A stretch of 64,000 nucleotides of DNA from Allantophomopsis cytisporea (lineage: Eukaryota > Ascomycota > Leotiomycetes > Phacidiales > Phacidiaceae), in the NCBI GenBank assembly GCA_024752435.1, contig CP103035.1, forward strand, positions 310,001 to 374,000. The letters run 5' to 3'. How positions within the stretch are numbered: position 1 is the stretch's first letter; each line of letters starts with the position of its first letter. The notes beneath the pieces are model-generated. The model was not told the origin of the DNA and did no database searches. It saw nothing but the letters and a program-made list of their open reading frames with translations. Shown here piece after piece: positions 41,394 through 53,039 of the stretch. Both the position numbers and the translations under genes were made by a program.

Positions 41394-42438
41394 CTCTGCT
41401 CTTCCGGAAGTATATACGGTCGAGCTTGGCATCTTCTTATTTCACCAAGCTTTTTTCCCTTTCTTTCGAATTCCCTCGTATCCCTCGCTTCTCCAATTTT
41501 ATGGATCTAGAGACCAAGCTCAACCATGGCATCGTAAGTTATTTAACTCAAGCTTCTTCTTGTTCATCCTTCTCCGGGACTCAAGCGGATGATAGTGTGG
41601 CTTGACCCATCCCTGAACATGGCCGAACAAGCGGTAGACCTCGCATTTTCCATCCCAAGGACCGATGGACCTAGGTCTCGTCCCGACTGGTAAGATACTA
41701 GAGTGATGATGCGAGTAAGGAAAGCCATGCTAAATCGTAAGCCTGTCTGCAACAAACGAGAGCTCCCTCCAAGCCCTGTTCCCCTCCCATCTATGTAGAG
41801 TGAGAGTAATCCAAAACCTTGAATAATGTAAGTAATGCGTTTCCTCTCCTCTGCCTTCAAATCACCGATGTCCCTTGGGCAGGATTAAGCTACGGTTACC
41901 AAGCAGGCCCGAGAGGATTAGAGTAAAGCCGGTAGACACGATGCCAAGCTGTAACGATGGAAGAAGATAAGCAGAAGGAGGGGAACGAGGGGAACGTGTG
42001 GTGGTGTAGCAGTGAAGGTGGACGAGAGACAAGAGACAAAAGAAATCTTGATCTTGACCTTAAATCCTGATTTTTGATTATTTTGATTCTTGATCCGGAT
42101 GAAGTGATGCTACGTAGGATTGGATGGAGATGGAGGAGAGAAGACGAAGGATTAAAGTAAGAGAGATATAGATTAAGTGATACCTTGACCCTCTTTTGAT
42201 CTGCTACCATGAATGGAGAAGGTCTTCTCATCTGACTCCTACATGCTGTCTGTGTATTGTATTATGTATTATGTATTGTGTTTATTCTGTTTGCACGGAG
42301 TATGAAGACTTTCTTTCTCGGTTCTACCAGTGTGAGATGCCCCTCACCCACCTCACCCTCATCTCACTTAGACCTTTGACACCCATGTCGATGGAATACT
42401 CCTCAATTGAATCAATCATAATGAATAGCCGGCACCGA

Positions 42439-42451
42439 CCCCCCCCCCCCC
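42439..42451. repeat. Poly-C homopolymer (13 C)
   Basis: An unbroken run of 13 cytosines, unusual in fungal DNA and prone to assembly length error. Confidence 0.9.
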
Positions 42452-44511
42452 ATCACTCATCATCATCACTCCTCGTAGAGCCTTCTCTCCGAACTCTTAC
42501 CAAACTTCTGCCACACCCCCCACTCGGCGGCATAAAAAGAAATCGACATCATTGACATCGTCATAATCGAACCGTTCACTCATACCCTATTCACACCTTA
42601 AACCCAGGTTAATTTGCCTCAATCTCATCTTATCTGACCATCACTCATAAATGGCAAATCACAAATCAGCCAAATCTCAGACATCAAACAGAAATCAGAG
42701 TCACTCAGTCAGTTAGTTAGTCAGTCATCAATGAATGAATGAGAAGAGAAATAATTCGCCCCCTCACCCAAAGCCCCGCCCACTCATTCGAATTTTAATT
42801 TCCCTTTCTTGCAATTCAACCTCGACTCTGGACCTCTTGACTTGCCATCATCCACTTTTATTATGTATTTTCATTTGCCTGATCGAGCCACCCATATCGA
42901 AATCTCCATCCTTCCCACATGCCTTGTGCAAATGGTATAACTGGTGTAACTGCTTGCAACTTTCCACATCAATTGTCCTCCTCCACTTCAACAGACGCCC
43001 GGGGGGGTATTTGCGCGCGCGGAATGATACCGACAGGTTCAGATGTGCGCCAAATGATTTGGCCTGTTCCCCATGCAACACTACCTGTCCATTCTTACAT
43101 GCTATGCTCACTGGTGCCGATGCAGCTGGAGTGGAAGGGATACGACGTCAACATGGCTGCTGGACTGTAACCACAGCAGTCTGGCCACGTGCATTGTGCC
43201 AATCTTGCGGTGCTCTGCCAGCTCTTGTACTGTAAGTACTGTAAGTAGTACTTTTTTTCTGTCGGCTGTGCCCACTTACCAAATCTTCGAGTGTCCTGGC
43301 TTCAGTGGGCGAGTCTGACCATACTTTCACTCTCATCGCAGATCTTCATCGTTTCTGAAGAGTAGGGGACCTTATTTTGGCACTAGAGAATAGACATTGA
43401 CATAGGTATAGATATAGATCATGGAACCATAGACATTTGGCATGGTATGGGCAGATCCATAACAATAATGATGATAATTTATAGATGGAGATGGAGATGG
43501 AGACGCAAGATACATACATAGCTAGCCGTTGACTTCCTGTACACAGCCAGCCCTCGATGACCTATTCTCGATAGGTCATGTCGTATCGTGTCGTATTTGG
43601 CATCCTACTTTACTACCTTACCTACACTAACTACATTATTATGAATATCACCAGCATTATCTGTATCCTACCAGGTTAAACGAGCTGGCGAGGCAGGCAT
43701 CCTCGCAGCAGAAGCATTGTTCGACGGCGTGTGCGTGAGCGTCAGTCAGAAATGTTGCTACTTGCGTACCTTTGCTGTGATCATACCCTTGCCTGCCTGA
43801 CCTGACCCTCCCTCACTCATACATACTTTACGGAGTTCCCGTTCGAAGGGGTCCTATTCTGTACATGCGTGTCTTATCCGAGCGTCAGTGAAGTTCTGTA
43901 GGTGGCCATGAACGATGATTGTTTTGCATAGGGTGATGCGGGTGGCTGAATTGTTCTGATCTATTCTGTTTCTGTTGTTCTTGTCGTTTGTTTTATTGTA
44001 CATTGTTTTTCTGTTCGTTCTTCGTTCTTCGTTCCTCACAATTCTGCTGTGCGTGCTTGATCTCTGATCCATCCAATCTGGGACACGAACTGGCTTATTC
44101 GTTAACCTACCTGCCGGCCCAGCTTGTCTTCTCAACTGCTCTGAGCTTAGAATACTGTGCTGTGCCAGCAGCCATCGACCACATTCGAAGAATAACCGCC
44201 GACTAAAGTGTACGCTACACAGATGGACACAGACTTGATACCACGTTACTCGAGAGTCGGATCTCTTGGAAATAAAAAGACAAAAGAATCAAGATCATAT
44301 ATGAAAATAGCATTTTGTTTCTTCTCTGGGATTTGCACTTGTTGACTTTTTTTACTTTTTTTTTTCTTTCTTGCTTGCTCCCTTGTACTCCATTCCCCAT
44401 ATAATTATTTACAGATACTTATCCACTCTGACTCTGACTTGGATGTTTTCCTTGACCTCTCTCTCTCTCTCTCTCAGGATGTTGACTGCGCACGACCTTT
44501 AATTCTCGTAT

Positions 44512-44552
44512 GCACACACACACACACACTCTCTCTCTCTCTCTCTCTCTCT
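44512..44552. repeat. Compound (CA)n(CT)n microsatellite
   Basis: (CA)n at 44512-44529 abuts (CT)n at 44529-44552; another (CT)n run lies at about 44459-44475. Confidence 0.9.
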
Positions 44553-44795
44553 GGGACAGGCATTATTACCGCACACATCACATCATCTGCTTTAAGCTAC
44601 CACGGCCACTGTAACTACATTAGTTCCACGCACTCTATTCGCTTGGGATCCACTCCTCTGCAAGCAAAGTCAAGCAAAGCAAAACCCCCAAGCATTGCAC
44701 TACTCCTCAAGAGAGCACCAAGAAAAGACGCTAATGGGTACAATCAGCCTCACTCCAAAACTGGCACCAAGGGCGCACGGCGAGAAGAAAAAAGT

Positions 44796-44877
44796 CAAGT
44801 TCGAGTTCGAGTTCGAGTTCGAGGGCAAGTTCAGATCAGGTCAGGCCAAGGTCATGGCCATGGTCATGGTCATGGTC
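44796..44877. repeat. Two period-6 repeats, (GTTCGA)n and (GGTCAT)n
   Basis: (GTTCGA)n at 44796-44823 and GGTCAT/GGCCAT units at about 44850-44877, separated by 26 bp. Confidence 0.85.
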
Positions 44878-45144
44878 GGGATCGAGGTTAGGGTCGGGGG
44901 ATGAAGGAAGGATGTTTGGTGGAGGGGAAGAGGGGACAATAGACAGACACCCGGTGTACCAAGAGAATGTGTGAGAGACAGAAGAATACAGAGAAGAGAA
45001 GAGACTAAAATGATTCGAGATTATATTATTATTCTATTATTCAAAGAGTGAGTGAGTGAGCGAGAGAAATCACAATCTATTGATTATTTCGCTGACTGCT
45101 TCTTATGAGTTAAGAAGAAGTACAATCATAATTAATATTTCTTC

Positions 45145-45145
<1 letters not shown>

Positions 45146-45176
<31 letters not shown>

Positions 45177-45179
45177 CTC
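45146..45179. repeat. (TTC)n microsatellite
   Basis: About eleven TTC units in the presumed leader of the 402-aa gene. Confidence 0.9.
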
Positions 45180-45850
45180 CGTCTTTCACTTCTTACTCCT
45201 CACACGCGCATAATACATACATACATGAGTACATCGAGTACATAAGGTACATACATACACATAACAGATCCGCTTGATACACTCCCGTGTCAGTGACTCT
45301 CCATAATACTCCATAATACAGACTCCATTGACTCCATTGACTCCATTAACTCCAACTATTCCAAGTCTCGTCTTAAAAGCACATCCTTCACCCTACTACG
45401 TCTTCACCCTTAACGGTACTACTATTCCTCTGCTCTACCATACTTTATGGATAAAAAAGTCCCTAGTTATTCTCTGTAATTATCCTACTTCTTACTACTT
45501 CGTACTACTTATTCTATTACCTTTGCATCCACCACGACTTGACTCCGGCATAATTCACAACTACGACTACTGTACCATCTTAACTTGCTCTCCACACACC
45601 AAACACCCAATAGTAACATTAAGGTACTTCTTCCTTCATAAGGTAGTAGTACTGGGCCGTAGCTGTGAGCTGTAGCTGTGGCAGTGGAGAGAGAGTGTGT
45701 GGCCTAGTAAAAATCCTATCCACGGGACGGACACCAAGGAACACCAAGGCACACCAAGGACACACCCAAGGGCACCCAAAGACAACAAAAACCAAAGACT
45801 CCTCCACTCACCTTGCACTTACATCAATCAATCAATCTACCTCAGCTCAA

Positions 45851-45884
45851 CGCAACTCAACTCAACTCAACTCACTCACTCACC
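45851..45884. repeat. (CAACT)n grading into (CACT)n
   Basis: Pentanucleotide CAACT units followed by CACT units in the C/A/T-rich presumed leader. Confidence 0.8.
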
Positions 45885-46519
45885 TTACCACCCTTCCTCA
45901 AGGCACTCTTCTCAAAAAATAACATCACCGCACCGACAACGATAACATCTTCCTCCTCCTCTTCAACCACCAATCAATTTAAATCAATCTAAATCAAAAA
46001 GGTCATCATAAGAGAAGTACATAGGGAGTATCAAAAAGATAGAAGAGAAGAGAGGAACAAACACAAAATATCCACAAAGAAACAGAAGAAGGAAAAGAGA
46101 AAAGTTCAATCACATACGCATCGGGTATTAAAAGTACCAATTCACTATATCCATTGCAAAGGATCGACCATTTGCTTCCTATTTCCTCCTCCCCTACCTC
46201 GATAACAAAAAAAAGCCAAGTTCAGCGCAACGCAAGAACACTCAATCAACTCAGTCAAAGGCAAATCATTGCGTATTCCTCTCGAAGCTGCATGCAACAA
46301 TCCCCGCAAAAGCATTATCGCGACATTCCCCTTCTAAATCCCTCGCCTCAAACCACCTTGCAGACGCCGGATCGGCCGAATACTTCAACCGCAAACGAAT
46401 CCCAGCACAACAGTCGCATCCCAGCATCACAACAAGGCCTTTAAGCAGCCGGCTTCTCCTCACTCTCAACCTCCTCACCTTTTCCTCCCCAGCCGAGCAA
46501 CAAACAAACATCATTCACG

Positions 46520-47728
46520 ATGTTGGCCGGCACAACCCCACAGCAGTACGCCCCTCACCGAAAACCTCTCCCTCAAGCACAATATCTCTCGACACCCTCA
46601 CCGCACTTACACTCGCATACCCGAACCAGTTCCAACTCGTCGAGCGTCTTCCCTTATACAACCTCCCAGGCACCTCCCATGCACAACAACATGCCTCAAA
46701 ACTATACCTCTCGTCGTAGCCCTTCAACCAACACCTTCTCCACCACCGCCTCCTCGGGGAATGGCCCCGTCCCGGTCCGCAACTACAACCCAAGTAGTCG
46801 CGATAGCCAAGAAATCCGCCGCTCGACGAGCAGTCGGAGTGGCGGATCTCAAGCACCAACCGGCTATGTTGCCTTGATGCGAAAGCAAAAAGCAACCGTC
46901 TGGTGCGACCGAGCGCAACACGAAGATCCTCGCCTCTTAGCCGCCCAGAAACAAGCCAAGATGCGCGCAGCAATGGAGGTGACAGGTAAATCCAGCAGTG
47001 CCGGCCGAATGAGCAGTTCCGGCAACAGCACATCGGGGAATCTTGCCGGTCGCGGCGGCGTAACAGCCAAGATCCGACACCACGGCAAGGCAGGCTTGGT
47101 GGGCTACAGTCCTGGGGACCTGGTAGGCGGCGTGGGAGGCGTACCGATGCGTCTCTCAGCGTCCGAGGTCGAGGGCGGCGATTCCGATGACGACGCAGAG
47201 AGTTTTGGAGGCGGTCTGTATCACCACCGATCCGGTAGCGGCAGAAGCAGTCTGGGCAGCAGAGGCAGAGGCGTCTCTTATATCCGCCAATCTGGCGCCT
47301 CGGGTACTTCTGGCCGCTGGTCTCAGGGTCACACTCCACCTAACGAGCGCAACTCCATGATTGAGGGTGCTCCCCGCGAGCGCAAGTCCTCCGTGCAATC
47401 GGGGACATCGCACAACGAAACTGAGACACCAATGCCCTTGTCTGCCCAACGCAACAAGGACTACTTCGGCGCCGAGGGAGGGAGTGACGGTACGAGGACG
47501 GCGGGCAGCGGGTCGAGTGGCGAGAAGGACTCCGTGGCCGAGTTGAACGGGAGTGCGGCGGCGCAAATGGCGGCCGCCAAGCTGAGGAAGAGTACAGTGA
47601 CGCGTGAGAAGAGCGTCAAGGACCCCGTGGAACTGAGGAGGAGGGGTAGTGTTGATGAACGCACTGCTACCATGACGCTCTCAGCTGGCCGCTTGTACAT
47701 TGCCAATCCGGACAACGATTCCGATTGA
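46520..47728 (+). CDS. Conserved-looking, mostly disordered fungal protein
   Basis: An intronless 402-codon gene starting CACGATG at 46520. I do not recognise a named domain. Residues 1-105 are Ser/Pro/Thr/Gln-rich. The one ordered-looking block is at about 112-150: GYVALMRKQKATVWCDRAQ followed by EDPRLLAAQKQAKMRA, an amphipathic basic helix. I believe this block recurs in ascomycete proteins of unknown function, but I cannot check that here. The middle is Gly/Ser-rich with an acidic spot (GDSDDDAES) and the C-terminus carries Arg/Lys-Ser sites of kinase type (RRRGSVDER). No signal peptide or membrane segment. The long C/T-rich leader and upstream frames suggest translational control. Confidence 0.75.
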   Translation: MLAGTTPQQYAPHRKPLPQAQYLSTPSPHLHSHTRTSSNSSSVFPYTTSQAPPMHNNMPQNYTSRRSPSTNTFSTTASSGNGPVPVRNYNPSSRDSQEIRRSTSSRSGGSQAPTGYVALMRKQKATVWCDRAQHEDPRLLAAQKQAKMRAAMEVTGKSSSAGRMSSSGNSTSGNLAGRGGVTAKIRHHGKAGLVGYSPGDLVGGVGGVPMRLSASEVEGGDSDDDAESFGGGLYHHRSGSGRSSLGSRGRGVSYIRQSGASGTSGRWSQGHTPPNERNSMIEGAPRERKSSVQSGTSHNETETPMPLSAQRNKDYFGAEGGSDGTRTAGSGSSGEKDSVAELNGSAAAQMAAAKLRKSTVTREKSVKDPVELRRRGSVDERTATMTLSAGRLYIANPDNDSD

Positions 47729-49862
47729 TTGTGGTCCCTGCATTGTTGCTACTTTGTCTTTTTTGAATGCTTTTGTGTTTGCTCTGCACTAAGTCGTTGT
47801 TCGCGCGCTGCTTGTTGCATTGTTTGGGCGGAGTTTATACCTGAGTATGTCGACAGACATTACTCTTTTGTCGAATTTCTTCATCTTTGACTGTGTTTTT
47901 TCGACCATCGTTTGTTCCAAATCCCGTTGCTTTTTTTTTCCCTCAATGGCGTTCACATGGGTCCTCATCCATCCATCTCAATCCGTGCGTTGGGATTTTG
48001 TTTTTTTGTTGTCACACTCGACCAATTCAATGGGGCATTTCATCTTTTGGGTTCATTATACTTGGTATACCTGGGCTTTCCCTTCATCCTAGCTTCTTTT
48101 CCTGCTACGGAATTCCTCCTCTCTCAATTCAATCTCCTACAAACTTTTTCTTTCTGAGAAATGGCCGTCCAGGGCCTGGGTAATGAGTTGGAAACCGGGG
48201 GCTTGAGGGTGTATTCATTTGCCCCTCTCCCCTGAAGGGGGTTTTTCTCTCTCTATCTTTCTTTTTCTTGTATATTTCCCAGTACTCTTTTTTTTTTCTG
48301 TGATCCTTTCCTGCGTGATTTTTGGGAGCGTTGGGGTCGGGAAAGAAGGGACTGTGGATGGGGGGACTGTGGTTGGGGTGCATGGTATACATCGCTTGTC
48401 CTCCTTCGTTTCTTGTTGTTGGCTCTCGTTTTCTCATGCATGTTTTTCTCACCTCCTGAAGTGTTACTGGATTGATCAAATGGGGCTTTTCTTGAAGTAT
48501 ATGATAGACTATGAGCCGCTGGGCGGTTGGGGTAATGAATGATGAGTTGAAGTTCTGTGCTTTATGGCTACGTTTGAGATATAACTTTGTGATTTAGTGA
48601 TTTAGTTTGTGATTCTTTTGCATTCCTGTGATTTACTTTCTCTACTGGTGTTTGTGGTTGCATCTCACAGCACTGGGAATAGCTTCCTCCTTCGTGATTT
48701 AGAAGTTGATACTTTCGAGATAGTATCACTGCTCCTATCATCTACACAATCTCCTCACCCCCCTGTCTCCGTCCGTCAAGAACGTCATTCCTCAATCCAG
48801 ATCAGCGCCTATCAATCTCACAAACATCATAGAATCCTCAATCAAGAATGAGGAAATGAGGTGAGGTAATGCCCCAACTCCACACACCCCCTCATCCAAC
48901 CTCCACACCGTCCCACACCCATCTCATCCCATCTCATCCGAATCGACCCCAAAACGTCATCCCCATTCCTCGGCCCTTCGAAGATCGGCGATAAAATAAA
49001 ACCGTTTCCCGCATTAAGACACCTCCATACATACTTGCTGTCTGGGCTTCCCCCCCAAGCATTACTAGTACCCATTGTGAAGGGCCACTATACCAACATG
49101 GTTCCTGACAATTCAATGGCGAGCCTCAGCCCGGGCACAGGCCTCCCCGCCCGCCTCGCCTTGGAGATGAAGATCAGATTGACGGGAACCGGGGGGTTTT
49201 TGACGTCATGGGATCATCGGGGAGTGGGATGGGTGTGGTGGTGAATGGCATGGTATTTGCCGGTTTGTGGGTGCTGTTTGGGGGATATGGGCTCTTTTCC
49301 CTTGGCGTTTTGGGTGGGATTGTGCTTGGTTGTTGTGTTGTGTTGAGTTGCTTATGTTTATGCTGCTGGGTTTCTTTGGAGAGGGGTGTTACAGATAGAG
49401 GGTCAGAGGGATATGTGAGGATTAATAGTTGTTTTATTATTGATTATGGATTCTGTGAAATCGACTGGATGCGATGTTTATTTGATCATACCTAGAGTTC
49501 ATCCATACGGACGGACAAAATTATGAACTGATGTAAGCGGCATGACTCGACCACCCTGCCTTGCGACGTAGATTTGGCTGATGATGATTAAGATGGATTA
49601 AAGGGGTAATTATAGCCTCAATAATATGGCATTAAATAAGGTATTCTTTCGCGGGGTCGCTGCCTAAGGCGAGATCAATTTACGCGCGAACTTCAATCGC
49701 GACTTGCGGCGCGACGTCGCGTCCTCCAACGACTTGACATCCAGCACGCGACAACTATACTCATCTGAACGCCAATTGAGACAACCACGTCCCCGGATTG
49801 ACAATTGAACACTCCGGGCCAAGTCCACACCTTCGATGTGATCACTGTTCCATATCTGCACG
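47729..49862. other. Spacer between the 402-aa gene and CAF-1 large subunit
   Basis: T-rich 3' flank (47.75-48.5 kb), then the upstream region of the CAF-1 gene. Open frames on both strands overlap and carry no recognisable sequence. Confidence 0.5.
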
Positions 49863-51778
49863 TTGATGAATAGCGGTGTCGGACGCAATCTCGTCATGAT
49901 GAGCACGTCACGAACGGTAGATTTGCCGCATTCGCTGAAGAGGGAGAGAGATGATGAGGGAGCGACGAGGGAGATGATAGAGATGGAGATGACTTCTTCT
50001 GTGGCTTTTCGGGCGACGGAGACGGTGGCAAATAATATACAGAATCCGCCCCGCAGCAGATCGAGTTCGTTGAGCGAACTTGGGGATGAACCTGTCTTCC
50101 CTACTACGAATAATTCAGCGGTGCCGACGGCTTTTGATGTCATGAATGGACCGCCACCTGCGAAGAAACCGAAACTTACTTTCCAGGAGAGGGAGCAGGA
50201 GAAGGCGTTTAAGTTAATTGAGAAGCAGAACAAAGAACGCGAAAAGCTTACTAAGGAACGTGAGAAGGCGGAGGATAAAGCTCGCAAGGCGGCTGAGAAA
50301 GAAGTGGAGAGGAAGAAGAAGGATGAGGAGCGTCAGGCGAAAGAAGAGGAGAAAAAGAAGGCTCTAGCGGAGAAAGAAGAGAAGAGAATCGCAAAGGAGC
50401 AAGAGAAACAGCGTAAAGCTGCGGAGCAGCAACGTATCGAGGACGAGAAGAAAAAGAAAGATGCGGGGCAGAAGAAACTCAGTGCGTTCTTTGGCGCCCC
50501 TAGTCAACCCAAACCTGAGCCCATTGCTGTGGCTGGTATGGTGGTTGAAGACGCGCCACAAACCAAGGAGCTGTCGGAATATGAGAAGGTATTCCCGCCA
50601 TTCTGGTTCAACACTGAACATACAACTGTTGCGCCTGTAAACCGCTTCGCACGCGATACCGATGCTTCCCAGAACCTACATACACGTCTCGACACCTACA
50701 TCACGACCCCGCAACCAACACACGCGTCCTTCAGCGCTGCTTCCTTATTTCACATCTCAAGCTCTAGTCGACCTCGCGGACGTTATATACGCTCTGTCAA
50801 AGAAATCATGGCTGAGTTAGCGGGTTCTTCACAACGTCCTATCGATCTCACTGCCTCGACATCCACGTCTCAAAATAATCAGAACCAAACCAGCCAAAAC
50901 CGCAATGTTCTTATTGAGCTACGTGCTATTCCCATGAAAATCCTCAAGTTCCACGAAGATGTGCGACCACCTTACATCGGCACGCGCACAAGCTTGTCGA
51001 GAGAAGATAGCCTTAGGCTAGCTCGCAATCCGTTCAGGAAACAAGTCGAGACGTTGGACTACGAATATGACAGCGAGGCGGAGTGGATGGAACCAGAAGA
51101 GGGTGAAGAATTACTTTCTGGTGATGAAGAGGAAGAGGACGATGAAGATGAGGAAATGGATGACTTCCTCGACGATTCGGAGGCGCCGGTGGGCGGTTTA
51201 AGTGGATTGGCAAGGGCGAATGTGGCACAGAATACGGAGATGGAGGTTGAGAGTACGGGGCTTTGTTGGGAAGATGAGAAGGGCAAGAATCCAAATGGGA
51301 AGTTGTATGCTGTGAGAATGGAGATTCTGGACCGTAAGTTGCCTGTTTTCTGGAACGCGTAGGGCTGATTGTGTGAGATTATTTGCTAATATTTGTTGCA
51401 GACAAGATCCATTCCCCTATTGACCCATACTCCACCTCCTACTGGACCATGCCACCACCTCGTCGTCCTTTGTCGAATAAAGCTACCAATGCGCCTATTC
51501 CTTCCTTACCATCCGACCCATTTGCTGCCTCGAAAGCTTCTTCTACCACCTCTCTTCCAGCTTCAACGGCATCTGATTCAAAGGAGAAACTCATCCGTCC
51601 GGAAGACCTCCCTGCTTTCCGCGAGGTTATTAATGGCAGTAATTTGAGTCAGGTCGGATTGATCGAGGTTCTACATGCGGCTTTTGGATGTAATACTAAG
51701 GCGACCGTCAAGAACACGCTTTTGAAGATTGCTAGTAAGGAGAAAGGAAAGGGTGGGGTCTGGAGGTTGACTGGTTAG
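49863..51778 (+). CDS. rlf2: Chromatin assembly factor 1, large subunit (Rlf2/Cac1, CHAF1A-like)
   Basis: A histone chaperone subunit that deposits H3-H4 behind the replication fork. There are two exons, 49863-51333 and 51402-51778 (intron 68 nt, GTAAGT...TTGCAG), giving 615 aa. Order: disordered N-terminus; long Lys/Glu/Arg-rich helix about 100-200 (repeated EKEEKRIAKEQEKQRKAAEQ-like heptads); a canonical PCNA-binding PIP box QKKLSAFF at 203-210; the folded segment with VFPPFWFNTEHTTVAP; LLKFHED-type motif (KILKFHEDVRPPYIGT); the signature RNPF followed by LDYEYDSEAEW; an acidic ED region about 420-440; and a C-terminal winged-helix-like segment in exon 2. The start could also be the Met at codon 13 (MSTSRTVDLP). 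No other exon upstream is evident. It is the only histone chaperone gene seen here and complements the demethylase only in theme. Confidence 0.93.
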
Positions 51779-52486
51779 TAGGAGTATGAGGATTATGAGG
51801 AGTGCGGTGTGGGATGCATGGACATTTGATATTTGGTGTGTTAGCTGTGGGCATTAGGTGGAGTTTAACGGCGGTGTTTTGGGGATTGTATGATACGAAA
51901 GTTCTTTTTATTTTTGAGGGATGCATGCATGGATGAATAGATAGTGGGGGATTTGCGTTTGCTTGGGTGAGATTGGTGGTGGGGGTTTGAAAGTGATTAG
52001 AGGCTATGATATGGGGTTGAGTGAGTAAATTATCATGTGAAAAGAATGAGATGTTATTAGCTATAGCTATGTACTCTACTGCGTCCATGACTTGTTGAGC
52101 TGTGCTTGGGTTGGATGTGAGATCGTATTAGGATTGGGACTTGAATAAGGTTAAGGTTAAGATCGTTGGGCTGATACGGAATATCAATATCTGTAATTAA
52201 GAGGTCGATTCGATACTCCTGACGTAATCTCGAAAACCAACATGACAAAACTCAAAGCTAGTCTCCTCGGAAATATATCACACATCTTAGATGATTCTGC
52301 GATCTTTACAACGGGGGTTAAAGCAGTGGAATGTCACTTTCTACGCTAGGAGGCTTGATTCCAAATTCTAGCTTGATATCACTAGAAGCCCAAAGTCTTT
52401 AAAACAATTATCTGGGCCCCATACGTTGGATAGCGAGAACTGATGTATCTCAATGCTTCTTAATGAATCGGTTCTATCCTTTAGCC
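51779..52486. other. CAF-1 3' flank
   Basis: AT-rich spacer of 708 nt. No supported feature. Confidence 0.5.
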
Positions 52487-52808
52487 ATGGCTCAAGCGGA
52501 CGTATACGTTTGTGAGCAAATCCTGGAAATAATTCCAAGATCGACGGTGTAGTTAGTCGTACGAGGCGCGGCAGTGGGATCGGGTACCGAACTATTCGAA
52601 GCAGAAAGAGGGGAAGATTCTATTCTGGAGCTATCTGATCTTCTATATAGGGGTGCACTGCGTGCCGAATCCCGTAGTTGGCTGAAGGTGAGAACTTCTC
52701 GCCGTCATACTAGTTAATTCAGTGAGGTCTGATGATGATTGCATATGTTGCCAGATATCAATCAGACTATCGGTATTCCTCGAGAATCAACTACGCACGA
52801 TATACTGA
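52487..52808 (+). pseudogene. Small gene interrupted by an in-frame TAG
   Basis: From the Met at 52487 (MAQADVYVCEQILEI) one frame runs through a single TAG at 52550-52552 and stays open for 45 more codons (including GTELFEAERGEDSILELSD) to a GTGAGA donor at 52688. A 67-nt intron ends in TTGCCAG at 52754, and the frame continues in phase for 17 codons to TGA at 52808. The composition downstream of the TAG is coding-like. If the TAG arose from CAG (one C to T change) the intact protein would be about 84 residues. The family is not recognised. Alternatively, the first 21 codons are chance and the real exon starts after an AG within 52549-52560. Confidence 0.35.
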
Positions 52809-53039
52809 ATGTTAAATCGAAGAGCGAGGCTTCTCAGAAATGCACTTCTAGACGAAATGTATGCTCTTTACTATACTTCAAGAGATGTCCACGCGCTACT
52901 TACTTATTTCATACGTCTCAATCAGAAAGGGGCTGGGAGCTATCGCATACTTAAGTCAATAGGAGAGAGTCGAGTAGATGGTTGAATCGCCAGTGTGTTG
53001 TCCACTGGCGTTTTTGGATAAATGATACATTATTATCTG

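Larger units (their letters stand above)
33691..43899. other. Ten-kilobase stretch without a supported gene
   Basis: I looked for multi-exon coding on both strands and found none I can defend. Open frames reach 166 codons (42735-43235) but are low complexity, overlap frames on the other strand and lack a recognisable domain. Composition is not strongly AT-rich, so this does not look like heavily RIP-mutated transposon. Microsatellites are frequent (separate entries). Likely contents are regulatory DNA, noncoding transcripts or very divergent small genes. Confidence 0.45.
43900..46519. promoter_or_regulatory. Presumed promoter and long leader of the 402-aa gene
   Basis: The stretch upstream of 46520 is dominated by C/T/A-rich, G-poor sequence (especially 45.1-46.5 kb), as expected of a long fungal 5' leader transcribed rightward. 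Short upstream open frames occur (for example 46154-46444), which could limit translation of the main frame. It contains several microsatellites, entered separately, and an ACCAAGG-like series at 45728-45780. Confidence 0.45.

Noticed and set aside
42735..43235. 166-codon plus-strand frame
   Set aside because: Cys/Leu/Pro low complexity, overlapped by an 87-codon minus frame, no splice context or motif; could be chance in C-rich DNA.
46515..47339. 274-codon minus-strand Arg/Cys-rich frame
   Set aside because: Antisense shadow of the Ser-rich 402-aa gene; Ser/Gly codons read as Arg/Cys on the other strand.
49664..50287. 207-codon minus-strand frame
   Set aside because: Antisense shadow of the CAF-1 large subunit and its upstream region.
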